In this document: one piece after another, positions 1-11,892 of the stretch | Layout of the letters: each line of letters begins with the position of its first letter | How positions within the stretch are numbered: the first letter of the stretch is position 1 | Source: Monarcha castaneiventris obscurior | Taxonomy: Eukaryota; Chordata; Aves; Passeriformes; Monarchidae | Assembly: GCA_026261815.1 (NCBI GenBank) | Contig: JAMPIT010000379.1 | Coordinates: 20,882,501-20,946,500, forward strand | DNA: 64,000 nt | Reading direction: 5' to 3' | The notes under the pieces: generated by a model | The model's database searches: none | Told to the model about the DNA's origin: nothing | The model's input: the letters and a program-made list of their open reading frames with translations, nothing else | Made by a program: the position numbers and the translations under genes

Positions 1-973
1 TGAACACTGTTTATAACCAAGCTGCAATGAGTGTAATGTGCTCAACTTTCTCTCTTTTTGGTCTAGCATTGAGTGTTCAACTGCTTTTGGGGGAAGCTTC
101 CAGCAGGAGTGGCCAGAAAGTAGACACCGATGAATAAACACTTCCTGGAATTCTGTGAAAACAGCATTATTCCAGCTCTTTCTTGCTTGTAACTTATTCC
201 AAACATGCATTCCTGCCAAACCTCTTGCACCTCTTACCCCCTAATGCTTACTTCACCTTAATGGATTGCAAGGAGAAAAGGGACAGAAGCATACTTGGGT
301 GATTCTTTAGGTAAAGCTATGGTTAAGTTCTTATGAACCAGTTAATTTTTACAATATTTACAAATCTAACTATAAGAGGAGGTAATTTTTTTACATTTTC
401 TGGTCCCCTCAGCACTGTTCTAGACCTGGTCTGGAAGCTGCCCCTAAGCCTTGCACCTTTCAGTATTTACATCCAAATTTGCCAAGTGTATAGTAATGAC
501 TTTTTAGTTCCCTTACAGAATAACCAATCAATACATACGCATTGAAAAGAAGAACATACATATTTGCAAGTTTACCTTATTCCTAGTTCTTGGAATCTAC
601 TGAACAAATAATACATAAAATATATTGTCCAAAATGTACATATTCTGGTCCTTATTTAAGTGTCAACAAATAATGTACAAGTCAGAACTATTGTACAACT
701 TTGGATTATTAAAACACCATCCTTTAACTTTTGTTGTTGTTATTTTAGAAAGACATATGTGCTCAAAAGTACATAAACAGGAATGGAAACTGAAAAGCAA
801 CAACAAAATAGGATTCTTATTTAGGCCTTGATTCTGCAAACTTGTTTTGATGTTAAATGTCATGAAAAAGAAACCTTAGTCATTCAACTGTATTTATGCA
901 CACAGTACCTAGAGCTACACAAAATTGAAGTGTACCATCCAAGGAAACACACCTTCTCCACCTGAAATCTCAA

Positions 974-1002
974 GGCATGATAGTTTGTGATACTATCATG
1001 CC
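974..1002. repeat. 11-bp perfect inverted repeat (hairpin)
   Basis: The arms GGCATGATAGT (974-984) and ACTATCATGCC (992-1002) are exact reverse complements separated by a 7-base loop. The stem is too short for an ordinary miRNA precursor. It may be chance, a cruciform-prone site, or a relic of a palindromic repeat. Confidence 0.7.
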
Positions 1003-1570
1003 ATTATGATTGAGTTTATTGTCATATGTATGTGCAACATTGTACAGTTAAGTTGGTTAATATTCACACTATAAGTTCCCATTTCTAGTAAATTTTTGTG
1101 TCTTTAAGGACTTCCTTTAGTTTGCTTTTTTTGTTTGTTTTAAACCTTCTCAGATGCACAGCTCTACTCCTGCGAGCCAAACATAGCAGGGGGAGAAAAT
1201 TATGAAATGCCAAAACAAGCCCTGTGCCAAAATAAAAAGTGAGCAAGAAACCATAACTGGTTATATATATTTTTAAACTTTGGCCAGTGTTCTTTTTATA
1301 CTTCATAAAAGAAGTTGAGAGCAAAGAAGAAAGGGAGCATTTCTTTTCATTTTCTGGAAACACTGGGGAAGAGATACAGGACAGGAAAGAAAGAAAGAAA
1401 TGGTCAGGGCAAGGGAAAAATCTTTGTGTGAGGATGTGAAGAAGGCAGGCTGGTGCCCTCACCAGTCTTTTATATAGCAGGGCATCCTCTGACTGGTCAG
1501 AGTAATTTTTGTAGAGTAATAACCTGACTGTATCTCCTGCCTTCTGACCTGGATGAAAAGAGACAGGCTC

Positions 1571-1590
1571 AAAAAAAAAAAAAAAAAAAA
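1571..1590 (+). repeat. Poly-A run (20 bases)
   Basis: Twenty uninterrupted adenines. No recognisable retroposed sequence precedes it, so it reads as a simple homopolymer and not as the tail of an identified retrocopy. Confidence 0.9.
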
Positions 1591-3110
1591 GTGTGTGAAG
1601 AAGTGGGGAGAAGGGAGCAGGGTGGTATTGGAAAATACTGGTTGGACTGCTCTATCACAGTGCCTGGTTTACAGATGCACACTCTATTCCTCTGTTAATT
1701 TACCTCTTGTGGCTCTTCCTTCCACTGCTGAAGCAGTAAATAAGTAAGTTTGTGGGTGATCGTTAGCTGTGAACATTTTGGGGGCCAGTGAAGTGAGGAC
1801 AGCCGAGGTGGGGGGTTGTGGCCTGGCAATGCTGAGCAGGTTTTGCTTCAGCTGGAGCCGGAGCAAAGCTGCTCTCAGCCCCAGCCGCCGCTCCCTGCGA
1901 CTGCTGTGTTTGTTAATAAGGAGACAAGCGAGGAGAGCTAAAAAGGGAAAAGCAAGCGTCTTGAGGGAACTCTCAGCAACAGTAGCACACAGTCTGCTCC
2001 AGTGTATTTCTTGTGTGTTAAAGGAAGAGAGAGCTGCCATCCGGCCAGCCACGGAGCTGCTTCAAGGCCGCACCTGAGTGCGGAGGGGCTCGACCCCAAA
2101 CACCCCCAGCACTGCGGGCAGCTGCGGTGCCCTGGGCGGCTGCACACCGGGCTCACCCCGGCCGGAGCCCGCTGCCCTGCGCCGCGCTGTCCGCGCCTGC
2201 GGACTGCTCTCGGGAGCGGACCCAGCCATGAGTGACCCGCTCCGAAAACACAGTTCCCACCTGGGCCAGGAACTTTGTGATGGGAAGCGTCAGCCCTGCC
2301 GCTGGAAGGGCGGGAGGAGGGAGAGCCGTGTAGCTGGGCAGAGGCCCGGAAACAGAAGCAGTAGCGGGTGGGACCGATGGTACCTGTCCTCACACCCGCT
2401 CCACATGCGAGCCGCTCTCCGGAGGAAGCCGGAGCAGCGCTGCTCAGACATGACTGGGCGCACACTGACTGCGACCCCGGCGCTCGGCACAGAGGCACCC
2501 CGAGCTGCGCACACACCGGAGCAGGAGTGGCACAGGGGAACCCTCCCGCCCCCCGTTGCACCGGCAGCAGCAGTGCCCCGAAGCCGACAAGAGGGGATGC
2601 CCCTGCCTGCCTTGTCTGCCTGCCGGGGTACTCCGCGCACCCACGCTGAGCCGGAGCTGCGGGAGGGACACCCCCGCACACACGGGGGAATCAGGGCTGG
2701 CATCCCGTGCAGACGGCGAGCCGGGCGGCGAGCTACCCCTGCCGTGCGCGCACACGCGGTACCCCCGCGCACAGTCCCCGCATCCCCCGCGGATCGGCGG
2801 GAGTGGTGACGGGGGCGCACACGCCTCGGAGCCCGGCGCTGCACCGGGGCCGCCACCGGGGGCACCGCACCCCTCACCCGAGCAAACCCCGGCGCCCTGC
2901 GCTCCGCTCGGCCCGCCGCCAGCCCCGCTCCCGGGGCGAGAGGCACCGCAGCGGTGGGGCCGGCGGCGCCGCGGCCGGAGGGCAACAGGCGGGCGGGCGG
3001 CGCCGGGCGATAACTTCGTGCGGCACCGGCGAGCAAGTTGCGCTGGCGCGCAGGACGCGCCCGCCTCCGCACCCCGCCCGGCTGCGTGCCCGCGCTCGGC
3101 GGCCGTGGGT

Positions 3111-3243
3111 GAGCGGAGAGCAGCGGAGAGAGCGGCGGTGAGCGCGGCGGCGAGCGGCACCTGCCGAGGCCAGCTGTGCGGAGCGGAGCCGAGCGGAGCG
3201 GAGCGCTGGGCGGCGGCGAACCGGGCGGCTGCGGAGCGGAGCG
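3111..3243 (+). repeat. Degenerate GAGCGGA / GCGGA simple repeat in the CpG island
   Basis: Repeated GAGCGGAG-type units occur at about 3111-3145 and again at about 3176-3243, separated by a short stretch of unique sequence. Such G-rich purine repeats just upstream of a first exon are prone to slippage and often vary in length. They would be G-rich if included in the 5' untranslated RNA. Confidence 0.7.
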
Positions 3244-3318
3244 GGCTGGGCTCGGGCTGGGTCCGCGCCCGGCGCCGCCGCTGCGCCCTCCCGGCTGCGA
3301 GTCCGCCCGGCTCCGGAT

Positions 3319-3324
3319 CACGTG
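3319..3324. promoter_or_regulatory. CACGTG E-box in the core promoter area
   Basis: A perfect palindromic CACGTG lies at the 3' edge of the CpG island, about 120 bp before the proposed splice donor. CACGTG is bound by USF, MYC/MAX and MiT/TFE-type bHLH-ZIP proteins. Binding here is inference from the motif alone. Confidence 0.5.
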
Positions 3325-3445
3325 GCGGTTGCCGGAGGCAGAGACTAGAGAGGAGAGAAAAAAAAAGCGCCTCATTCCTTCTTCCACCGCCATACTGTAT
3401 TTTATAGTAACTCTCATTTTTATTCCTCCCTTTTACTCCCGCTCG
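3325..3445 (+). other. Putative non-coding first exon (3' part), start undefined
   Basis: The DNA passes from the CpG island into a purine stretch (about 3343-3367) and then a pyrimidine-rich leader. It ends at CTCG|GTGAGTACC, which matches the vertebrate 5' splice-site consensus very well from +1 to +6, so the exon would end at 3445. I see no ATG in the last 120 bases of this block, so I read it as 5' untranslated sequence, with the start codon in a later exon. Other weaker donors lie inside the island (for example GTGAGC near 3134), so alternative first exons are possible. The transcription start cannot be placed; the given start is only where the leader-like sequence begins. I do not recognise this leader, so no gene symbol is given. 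The next exon was not found in the remaining 60 kb. Confidence 0.5.
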
Positions 3446-3477
3446 GTGAGTACCTTTCCGCTGACATTCTTGTCCTC

Positions 3478-3566
3478 CTTTTTTTGTCCTGGTTTTTTTT
3501 TCTTCCTTTTGGTTTTTTTTGTTTTCTTTTTTTTTCTTCTTTTTTTTTTTTTTTCTTCCTCTTTGA
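3478..3566 (+). repeat. T-rich low-complexity tract
   Basis: Nearly 90 bases consist mainly of T runs broken by single C or G bases, starting about 30 bp inside the proposed intron. T-rich tracts just downstream of a donor can bind TIA1-type splicing factors, but here it may simply be low-complexity DNA. Confidence 0.85.
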
Positions 3567-4899
3567 TTATTGTTTAAATGGATTTGATCTTTTGCTGATG
3601 ACAAGTTTTTTTCCTAGCATGCGATGGTTACTAAACTGTGAGCAAAAGGTGCTGCTGGGGCCGGGAGTCACTGGGAATGAAAAATGATAATATTAATAAC
3701 ACAGACTTGCCAGTCCAGCAACAACTGATATACATTTAGTAGCTATATATATTTATATATGCAACTGGTTTTGTTGTGGCACGGAAAAGCGATGTGAAAT
3801 ATGATGCTTATTTTTTTAAAGATAAGAGAAAAGGCATGTTTCTAACTCTTTTTGCAGAGGATTTTTTCTGGTGTTGTTTTATTTTTATTTTTGGGTGTTT
3901 TTCTAAGGGCTTTTTTTTTTTTTTCCATTAAGAGATGGGAATTGAAAATGCATTTTACAGCAGTGTTTACACAGAGTTTATAATCTTGCAATACTGGTGG
4001 AAGCCACAGAGCAAGATGTTAATTTTATTATTTTTGTTACTGTTTCTTTTTTTTTTCTTTTCTTTTTTTAACAGTGCTACCAGCAGGGTTTTTTGTTTTT
4101 CCTCTTCTTCAGATTTTGATGCCTGTTTATAATGTGAAACTTTTCTTGCAGCATGTTGCAGTTATCGTTTTTAAACACTTTTTTCCTCCCTAAAGATAAC
4201 AAAGCAAAACAGAAAGCCAAAGAGATGATCCTTACTTTTGCACATTTTGCACCTTCACTTTTTATTCTTTTGCCAGCAGTGTTTTATGATGGTTATTGTT
4301 ATCATGCTGATGATGATGATAGATATATGCATATATACAAATAAATACATTTTCAAATGATGGCAGTGGAAGGTTTTCCTGGAGAATGAAGTGCGGTTTG
4401 GTTTCCTTGTCAACGGAAGATGAAGTGAACAACTGAACATCTCCCCAGTGCAGGTACTTCATCTCCTTGTAGGCGTTTCCACACTGTGTAAATTACATTG
4501 TGAGATGATTTTTTTTTTTAAAGAAATCTCCTTCCGCCCCTTTCTAAAGGTGTCTGTGCAATACACATGAGGACTGGACTAAATATCTCTGCCTTCTGAT
4601 TGCTTGGATGTGTGCAAAATGTTGCACTAATTGAGCCTAGGTCGGTTAAAGCTGAAGAGAGGTGTTTTATGTGCTGTGCTGTATAGAGGGGAAGGCAGCT
4701 GGGGGGAAAAAAAAAAATCCAGACACCCCTCCTCTCCTCCTTGCGTTTAAAAAAACCCAAACAAACAAAACAATCAAAAGTAAAGCCCAAACCAAAACTG
4801 GATGGAACCTTGAGATCGAGTACAGATGCTCACAGGACTTTAGACAAAAACAATAGCTCCGGCCCTGTATTCTGGTGACTCGTGTGTTTGTGTGTCTGT

Positions 4900-5170
4900 T
4901 TAAATTTATCCATTAGAAAATAGCTGTGAAACAGCAAAGGAGGCTCTCTCGGAGAGCTGGCTCACTGCCACATGAGGCATATTTTGTATCCCTAAGGGCA
5001 GAAAACCCTTATATCCAACTTCTGCTCCTCATATTAAAAAGGCGTAAACAAGGCAGCAGGTTGCCTCTTATGACTGTAATTCATTGGGATGGAGATTAAT
5101 CAGAAGCTGATATTTGCTTGAAGGTGTTTTGTTTTGATTATTGATAGTGCCACTGGTTGACAGGGAATGG
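4900..5170. promoter_or_regulatory. Candidate conserved non-coding element
   Basis: This block has unusually balanced, complex sequence for its surroundings. It contains a GGATTA-like/TAATC cluster around 5073-5110 (TAATTC, GATTAATCAG) and no simple repeats. Developmental enhancers in introns of vertebrate neural genes often look like this. The call is pattern-based and no comparative evidence was available. Confidence 0.25.
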
Positions 5171-8100
5171 GAAACTGTTACTTTCCGTGATGGTTACTGA
5201 GAGTTCAGGATTGGAGGAGAAACTGTTACTTTTCATTGAAAGCACTTAAATGCTTAACAGAGGCTGCCCCTGATGTACAGACAGGATATTGGTTCTGTAA
5301 AATACAATTTGGAAAGATTTTTCCAGATGATAGGATGGGTTGGTTTTGGGTTTGGTTTTTCTTCTTGTTGGTTTTTTGTTTTCTTCCTCCAGAAAGAAAT
5401 ATGGTGCAATATTATGCTAAAGTTCAAGTGCTGAATGTTCTGTGGTGTTCTCTGTTGTTTACTTTATTGTGATGGGATTGCTTACTGTATTTTATATAAA
5501 GATCATTTATGGATCTATAACTGACTATAAAGATATACTGTGTATTCAGATGTGGAAACTAAAGTAAGTTACAGGGGGTATATTTCTTTTGTCACTGTCA
5601 TGTAAGCAGATATAATTCACAGAATTACAAATGCATTTGGAAATTTGAGGCTGCTAATGCTTATGTTTAAATTCTTCCAATGTAACAGCTTTCTTTAAAG
5701 TAGAAAGTATAAGAAGTGTATAAATCATGCAATTAGTCACGTTGAAAAATAAATTCATTTATCTTTGTAGAAACATAACTATTATGTATTTACACTGGGT
5801 TTTTCCAGTTTAACTGTAATAAAAATATTTCGCACATATTTATGCATGACTTCTGCTCTGACATGTTAAAATACTTTTGGCAGCATAACAGGGTCAATAA
5901 TTCATGTGTCTAAAAACCAGTCAAGATATTTGCATGATAGATTATGATGACTTTTCTAAAATAGTTATGATCTGTTGGGTCATTACTCCACATTTTAAGA
6001 AGACTCAGCTTGCTTATTTTTTCATGATTTAATTTGAAAGCAAGCCATTAAAAACAAGAGAGATTGAAACTTTATTCTCCACCCCTCTATTTATTTCCAT
6101 CCCTCCTTATATTTAAATGAAGGTTTTTCTTTTAATTATGTGCAACTCCCAGTAAGCAAAATATTTTGATACTGCTAAAGCACTGAAATAAAGTAACTAG
6201 GTTAACAGTTTCCAGAATGATCCTTTTGTCCTTTGTTTTAATGTTGCAGGTGTGTTGTGTGAGTAATTTTGTACAGATAGTTGCTGACTGAAGAGCTAAT
6301 CCTGCTCGCCTAGCCTCATCTTGAAGTCTGAGAAAGTGCATTCCTAAAACTTTCTATTTAGCACCCAGATTTCATCCACAAAGCACCTGTTGTCTGAGTA
6401 GTATGGTAATTAATATACATATATTTCATTTGCAGCAGTCTGAAGTTGTAGGAGTTCATATATATCAAACAGCCTTGGGACTTTAAAATAGGAATAAAGG
6501 AGCCAATTTTGAAAGAGGATCCTTCTACCTCTGTGCAGTATGTGGGCAGAGCAGGATTTGGGTTGGTGGAATTGGTTCCTGCTTGGTGCTTCTATAGTTA
6601 TGCTATGACTAATGTTGAAAGCGTGTTTTAGAAAGCCATAGTTAGTGTCAAAGACAATTGTCCTTTTGTGCTTTTGAGATGAATAAAAATTTTGCCTACA
6701 AATTGCAGCTTTGTTTCTCCAAGTGATGATATCATTATATTCCTTACATAGTATGAGATACAGTCATACTGCCCTAGCTCCCAAAAGTGATGAGCGTCCA
6801 GACTGAAATGACATCTTCTGTTTTTCTGTATATCTGTTTTGGTATTCAGGACAGCATAACAATTTAAGATAGCTTTATAAAGGGTTGTAAACCAAAATCT
6901 TTGGAAAGCAGTTTTTCTTTTCTTCCTCCATAACTATTATTAATATTTAGTTGCAAATGAATAAGAACAGGTGAACAGATGTGAAAAACTGTATAGTGTT
7001 CAGTGTGCTGACTCATGAATACATGGTTTTAGCTGCTCTAGTGGCCTGAACTGGCAAAAATATCTTCTTACATTTGTTCAACATGGGAGACAGTACTAAA
7101 GTGGCCTGTGGAGTCATGAAGTCTGTTTGCTGTGATACTAGGCTGGTCTTCTTATTTTGTTCAGATTCAGAAAGCTCTGGTTTAAATTTAGCTGGGGTAT
7201 CTTTCTCACTGCACCTCTTGAAGGCAGGGCAGAGCCTCACTTTTCATGGTTTTAGAAATACAATTTTTGTCCTAAATTTATTTTCAGACAGTTTGTTCTC
7301 CTTTATTTTTTGTGCCACTGCTGACCTTTAAACAGTAAGGCTTCTTATCCATGTCTCTTCTCTTCAGAGTATAGTATATTTTTAGAGAGCAATTGCAGCT
7401 CCTTTTCCCTCGTGATATCTGGGCTTGACTGGGAGAGGTTCCCAACAGTGTGGCTGACACTGGGAGGGAATGTTAAGACTGGCTCTGACCAAAATCATGC
7501 TGCAGCAGAAACAGGGAAGCTGCATTCGAATCCTCTTCTGCCCAAGAAGGGCTGTGGTCTGTTTTGCTTTCAGCTGAAAATATGGCAGTCTGGTTTCTGG
7601 CTCTCACATCAGCCCGAACATTTCCACCTGAAGCCACACACATAGACATGCCTTCTGGTGAAATGGGGTTTGTGCCGTGTGGACCTTTGCTTCATTCTGC
7701 CTAACCAACCTGAATTTCTTTGGTTATAGTGCAACAGGAAAGAACTCTTGGGAATTTCTTCTGCAACACTTTGATTTTTAAACTCTCAAGAGTTTTCTGC
7801 ATATTGTCTTAGCATTTTGTATTCATACCAGTGAAGAGAATGGTAACAGGTTTGTGGCAGTGCTGCATCACAGACTATCTTCTATCAGGAATAAATGTGA
7901 ACGATGTCTATAGCGTTCTTTAAAATGTTTACCTTATTAGAGTCTTTGCAGGTTGCATATATCTTACCTCTCTAGTCTTCTAAAGCATTGTTCTATAACC
8001 AGTTTCTCTTTTATAGTGTAATTTTTCCTATTTTCTTCCTTCCCTGCAGTTTGGGTTTTAAAAGATAAAAAGATAAAAAAGCTTAATAGTGTAGGATTAT

Positions 8101-10542
8101 AAAGACTGATAGGTCTGCCCTCAGATGAATGTTTTAACTTCCCTTGGTCTTAGAGGATGTGGTGCTCTGTCAAATTCTGAAGTCAGTTTCTGTACGTTTT
8201 AAGTACTAATAGAATACCTGAACAGAAGGCTAAAGTTGAGTATTTCTTGATAAAAAATTATGTAATCTGTGACACTTGTCTACGTAGTTATCCAGTTTGT
8301 AGCTCCCTTAAACTAAGATCCAGACTGACAGAAGCAAACAAAATGCTGCTTTTAAGTGATATGAAGATTGAAAGGCAACATTTTGACCTTTGTTAAGGTA
8401 CCAATCTTATTTTATGACCTTTAAACAGTTACAGGAGTAAAATGGCTTGAAGATTGTTGTTTTGCACATACACACATTAGAATAATTTGTAGCTTTTTTT
8501 GCCCTGTTTTTTTCTATTTCAAAATGACACTCTAACCTCTATAATGTACTTAATCATTCAAAAGCATTTATACTGCAACTTTGAAAGTATTCTCTGAGAA
8601 AGTTTATTTTTGTACAATGAAATGTGGTTTTTCATCTCAATGAATCATCTGCCAACCATTTAAAAAAACAATCAAGTAGACCTTCAAATTACTAAGTAAA
8701 TCACAGGTTGCTTAGTGTGAAAAAATTAACATGTTTTTATCGTTGTGGTATTCTGGAATAAAAATCTAGATACATAGAGGAATAGACAGAATCATAGAGA
8801 GAGAGATTTTTAAAGATATTTTTAGTGTGATAGAGAATTAACCAAAATCTTACATTAATTATCCTTCAGGGCTTAAACAACACTTCTGTTTAACAACTAA
8901 GAGTTTAACTTTCTCAGATTTATACAGAGCCATATTATCTGCTGCCACTTGACAAAAGCTATAGAGTTAATAAATTGCCTCTCTGGTACATCTCTGTGTG
9001 TCTCCTGGCTCCTTGCATCCTGGCTGGCCTGCCAGGATGTCGGGGCTCAACCATTGTGCAGTTGCATTTCAGTTTCAGGAACAGAGCTATGTTTTTTTCT
9101 CCCATGAAGTTCCTTCATGGTTGTGGTAGTAAGCATAATAATTTCTACTCTGACTTGGTTGGTAGAGGTTTGAAGAAGCAGAGGTGAATTTCTTATGAGT
9201 GATGACCAACATTGGGTATGAATGTGGTGGAATATCAGTGACACTCCCCAGCTTCTTTATTTTTTCTTTGTACATTCACAAGTCTTTCTGCTAAAATACC
9301 CAAAGGTCTGATTGAACTTGGTTTACATCAGTGGTCCTTCCCAGGTGGCCTTGTCCTGATGCCAGTGATTATTGCCTGGTGTGCAGTCTCTGAGCAGCCA
9401 AGTCAACATGGAGCACTGGAAACAGCTGATGCCTTCTGTGGTTAATTTTATGGTCCTCTGAGAACAACTTGCAGTCCCTTGGACAGGCAATAGCTAATAA
9501 AAGGCAGTACAGGCCATTATTATTGTTATTATTTAAAGAACAAGGTAAAGGATACAATGATAACTCTTGGACCTCAGTGATTATTGAATGACCTGGTGAA
9601 ATTCAGGTCCCCATCTTCCCACTGTGCCCCATATCAAAAGCCTGTTCAGTCCCATTGGTTGCCTTCTTCAAGATCCTCCCTTGAGTCAGTCATGTGCTTT
9701 GTGTAGTTCAGGGTCAACAAAAAAGGGATATCTGGCACAAATTGAGTATTAATGAGATTCTTAATCTGACTGAAACAAGGCTAAATTTGTTCTTTAGAAA
9801 ACCATCACATTAGCACAGTTCATTCAGTAAAAAGGTGTCTCTGTTTCTGCTCAGAGTTTTGCGTAGAAACTGAATAGTACCTATTGTCAAAGAGATATGA
9901 CACATCTTGTTAAATAAGGGTAACTTCACGATTTGTAGGAGGCACTGCACATGTATACCTTCCATGCAGTATTTTTAGACTGACTGAAGAATTGGAGTTT
10001 CTGTCTCAAAGAATTCTATTCACATGGTGTTGACAATGCTAACTTTTCTTTCTGTTTTGTTGTGGTATAATGGAGTGCAAAAGCACTAAAATGTTTGCAC
10101 TACCCTAGACATGTTCTTTATTAGAACAATACAAATGAAAGTAACAAAGATACCCTTATGAATTTTTGCACACCAGGCCTGCTCTCAAGGCTTACTGCGT
10201 GCTAACTGCTCTTTTTGTGGGTACAGAGAATTACAGTAATAACTCACCGATTTTTACAATGAAACACTGTTCTTTAGTAGTTGCAACAACATACTTCTGA
10301 GCTTGATCTGTAATGACGGGTTACTGTTTGTAAAAGACAAATCATTTCACCTAGTTAAAATATTTTATTAAAAGATCCTTCACACAATAAAGACTAGGAT
10401 AGAAGTAATATAAGATTTAAAAATGTGCTGTGCAAATTGGCATGCTGTTTCTATGAAACAGCCCCCCTGAAGGTATCATTAAAACAAAACTTCCTCTTTG
10501 GGTACCTTTAAAAGCGAGTATCTCTACTGTTTTCTAAGTAAG

Positions 10543-10559
10543 ACACACACACACACACA
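10543..10559 (+). repeat. (AC)8 microsatellite
   Basis: Eight uninterrupted AC dinucleotides plus one A. A typical short vertebrate microsatellite, likely polymorphic. Confidence 0.95.
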
Positions 10560-11879
10560 ATCAGTGCTACCCATTTCTCATTTAGTATTTGCTACTGATT
10601 TCATAGGATAAATACACTTGAGGTATTGCATGGTAGGTCGGTTTTCTAATGTGCTCTCTACTGCATAAATTCACATCCACTCTGGTTTTTTTTTTCCAAA
10701 CTGCAGAAGAAGGATGCAATTTAGTTTTCCTCCTGCCCATACAACTTCCAGTTAAATGGGAACCAGTTAAATGATACAGTTACAAGATTGGCTCTAGAGA
10801 GGTTACCATCTTCTACTTGGGCATTTGTAAGTTGTAGCCAATTAATGTACATTCTGAATAATGAAAAGAGAAACTGCATTTATGCCACTTTTGCTTTACG
10901 GGGTAGTTTATCAGGACATTGATGCCTATTTTATTATTTTATGAGAAAAGCATACAGGATTAACATTCATCAGCAGGTGCCCTGCTCCAGTAGGTGATGT
11001 AGAAATAGAAAGGTGCAGAATTAAGGCCTGGTGCTATTAAAATCGATGATACATATGCTGGTCAGAATTTCATGTCAAAACATTTTTTTCTGTAGATTTT
11101 TGATAAAGTGGTTCACATAAAAGGCTCCATTCATCTCACTTAACCTTGCTGTTTAAAAAATAGGTTTTTAGAACTAAGCTAGTCATCATTTTAGCCATCT
11201 AAAAGTTAGACATTGAAATCTAACACAGTTGCTCAAGGCTTTGTAGTCAATGGAGATAAATATTCTCTTCCACCAGAGAATTACAGATTACATCCCAACA
11301 GAGGCATCTATGGACAGCTGAGATGAACAACCTTCCTAAAACGCCTCTCTCTTTGCACTGATGAGAGAGAACCGAGATGGCCCATTTAAAATAGATTCCT
11401 AACTTCTTTTATGGATGAAGTTAAAGGAGATGAATTGCATGCTCCCCAACCCTCCACTTCTTGAAATCCTAATTTCACAATGAAATATTTGGTTGAAAAA
11501 TTATTTTTTGGCCACTAGAATCTTCATGGCTTTAAGTTTTTACTTCAATTTATTTTCAACTTCTCCAGCAATTCTTTTCACAGAAATAGAAATGTGTTTC
11601 TAAATATTTTTAATCAGTTCTGGGCTATGACAAAATTCCCAGGGGTGTCTGATAGGGCCAAGATTTCACAGCTTTTTTCTACTGCTTTACCCAGTTTTCT
11701 GTCTTTTATAGTGTGATCCAAAAAAATGATTCTTCAATGAGTTCTCCTCACAGAGAGACTTAAGCTATTCGGTACAATCATGGACCTAGTTTGAAAACCT
11801 TTGAAAATTATGGAAACATAAGGATTATGTGGGTGGCAATGAAATCAGCTATTTGCACTGTATATATGAATTAATGTAC

Positions 11880-11892
11880 TATATATATATAT
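11880..11892 (+). repeat. Short (TA)n microsatellite
   Basis: Alternating TA for about 13 bases in an AT-rich context. Confidence 0.85.

Larger units (their letters stand above)
1..1780. other. AT-rich upstream flank, no gene seen
   Basis: This stretch lies before the CpG island. It is AT-rich and CpG-poor, and I found no frame, splice pattern or repeat family that I could assign. It contains a GAAA-type run near 1385-1400, a 20-base A run at 1571-1590 and a short perfect inverted repeat at 974-1002. A TATATAG string near 1471 is not tied to any other promoter evidence. Distal promoter elements of the gene starting in the island could lie here, but that is inference. Confidence 0.6.
1780..3340. 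promoter_or_regulatory. CpG-island promoter region
   Basis: About 1.5 kb is strikingly GC-rich with dense CpG dinucleotides, densest from about 2050 to 3330, inside otherwise AT-rich and CpG-depleted DNA. It carries GC-box strings (for example GGGCGGG at 2308-2314 and the GGCGGGCGGGCGG cluster ending near 3000) and a CACGTG E-box at 3319-3324. I saw no convincing TATA box. In vertebrates this pattern marks broad CpG-island promoters of housekeeping or developmental genes. The strong splice donor downstream on the plus strand suggests rightward transcription. Divergent leftward transcription is possible and not excluded. Several long open frames on both strands here follow from the GC-rich composition and I do not call them as genes. 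I do not recognise the gene. Confidence 0.85.

Noticed and set aside
1471..1477. TATATAG string as a TATA box
   Set aside because: It lies outside the CpG island, with no initiator, downstream exon or other promoter evidence.
2078..2809. Plus-strand open frame of 243 codons, including an ATG at 2228 in a good context (GCCATGA)
   Set aside because: Stops are rare in CpG-island DNA in every frame, and equally long frames exist on the opposite strand. The product is low-complexity Arg/Pro/Ala/Gly sequence with no family I recognise.
2290..3604. Minus-strand open frames of 375 and 386 codons across the CpG island
   Set aside because: They overlap each other in different frames, begin partly in poly-Lys encoded by the T-rich tract, and are composed of Arg/Pro/Ala/Ser. 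This is expected from GC-rich non-coding DNA.
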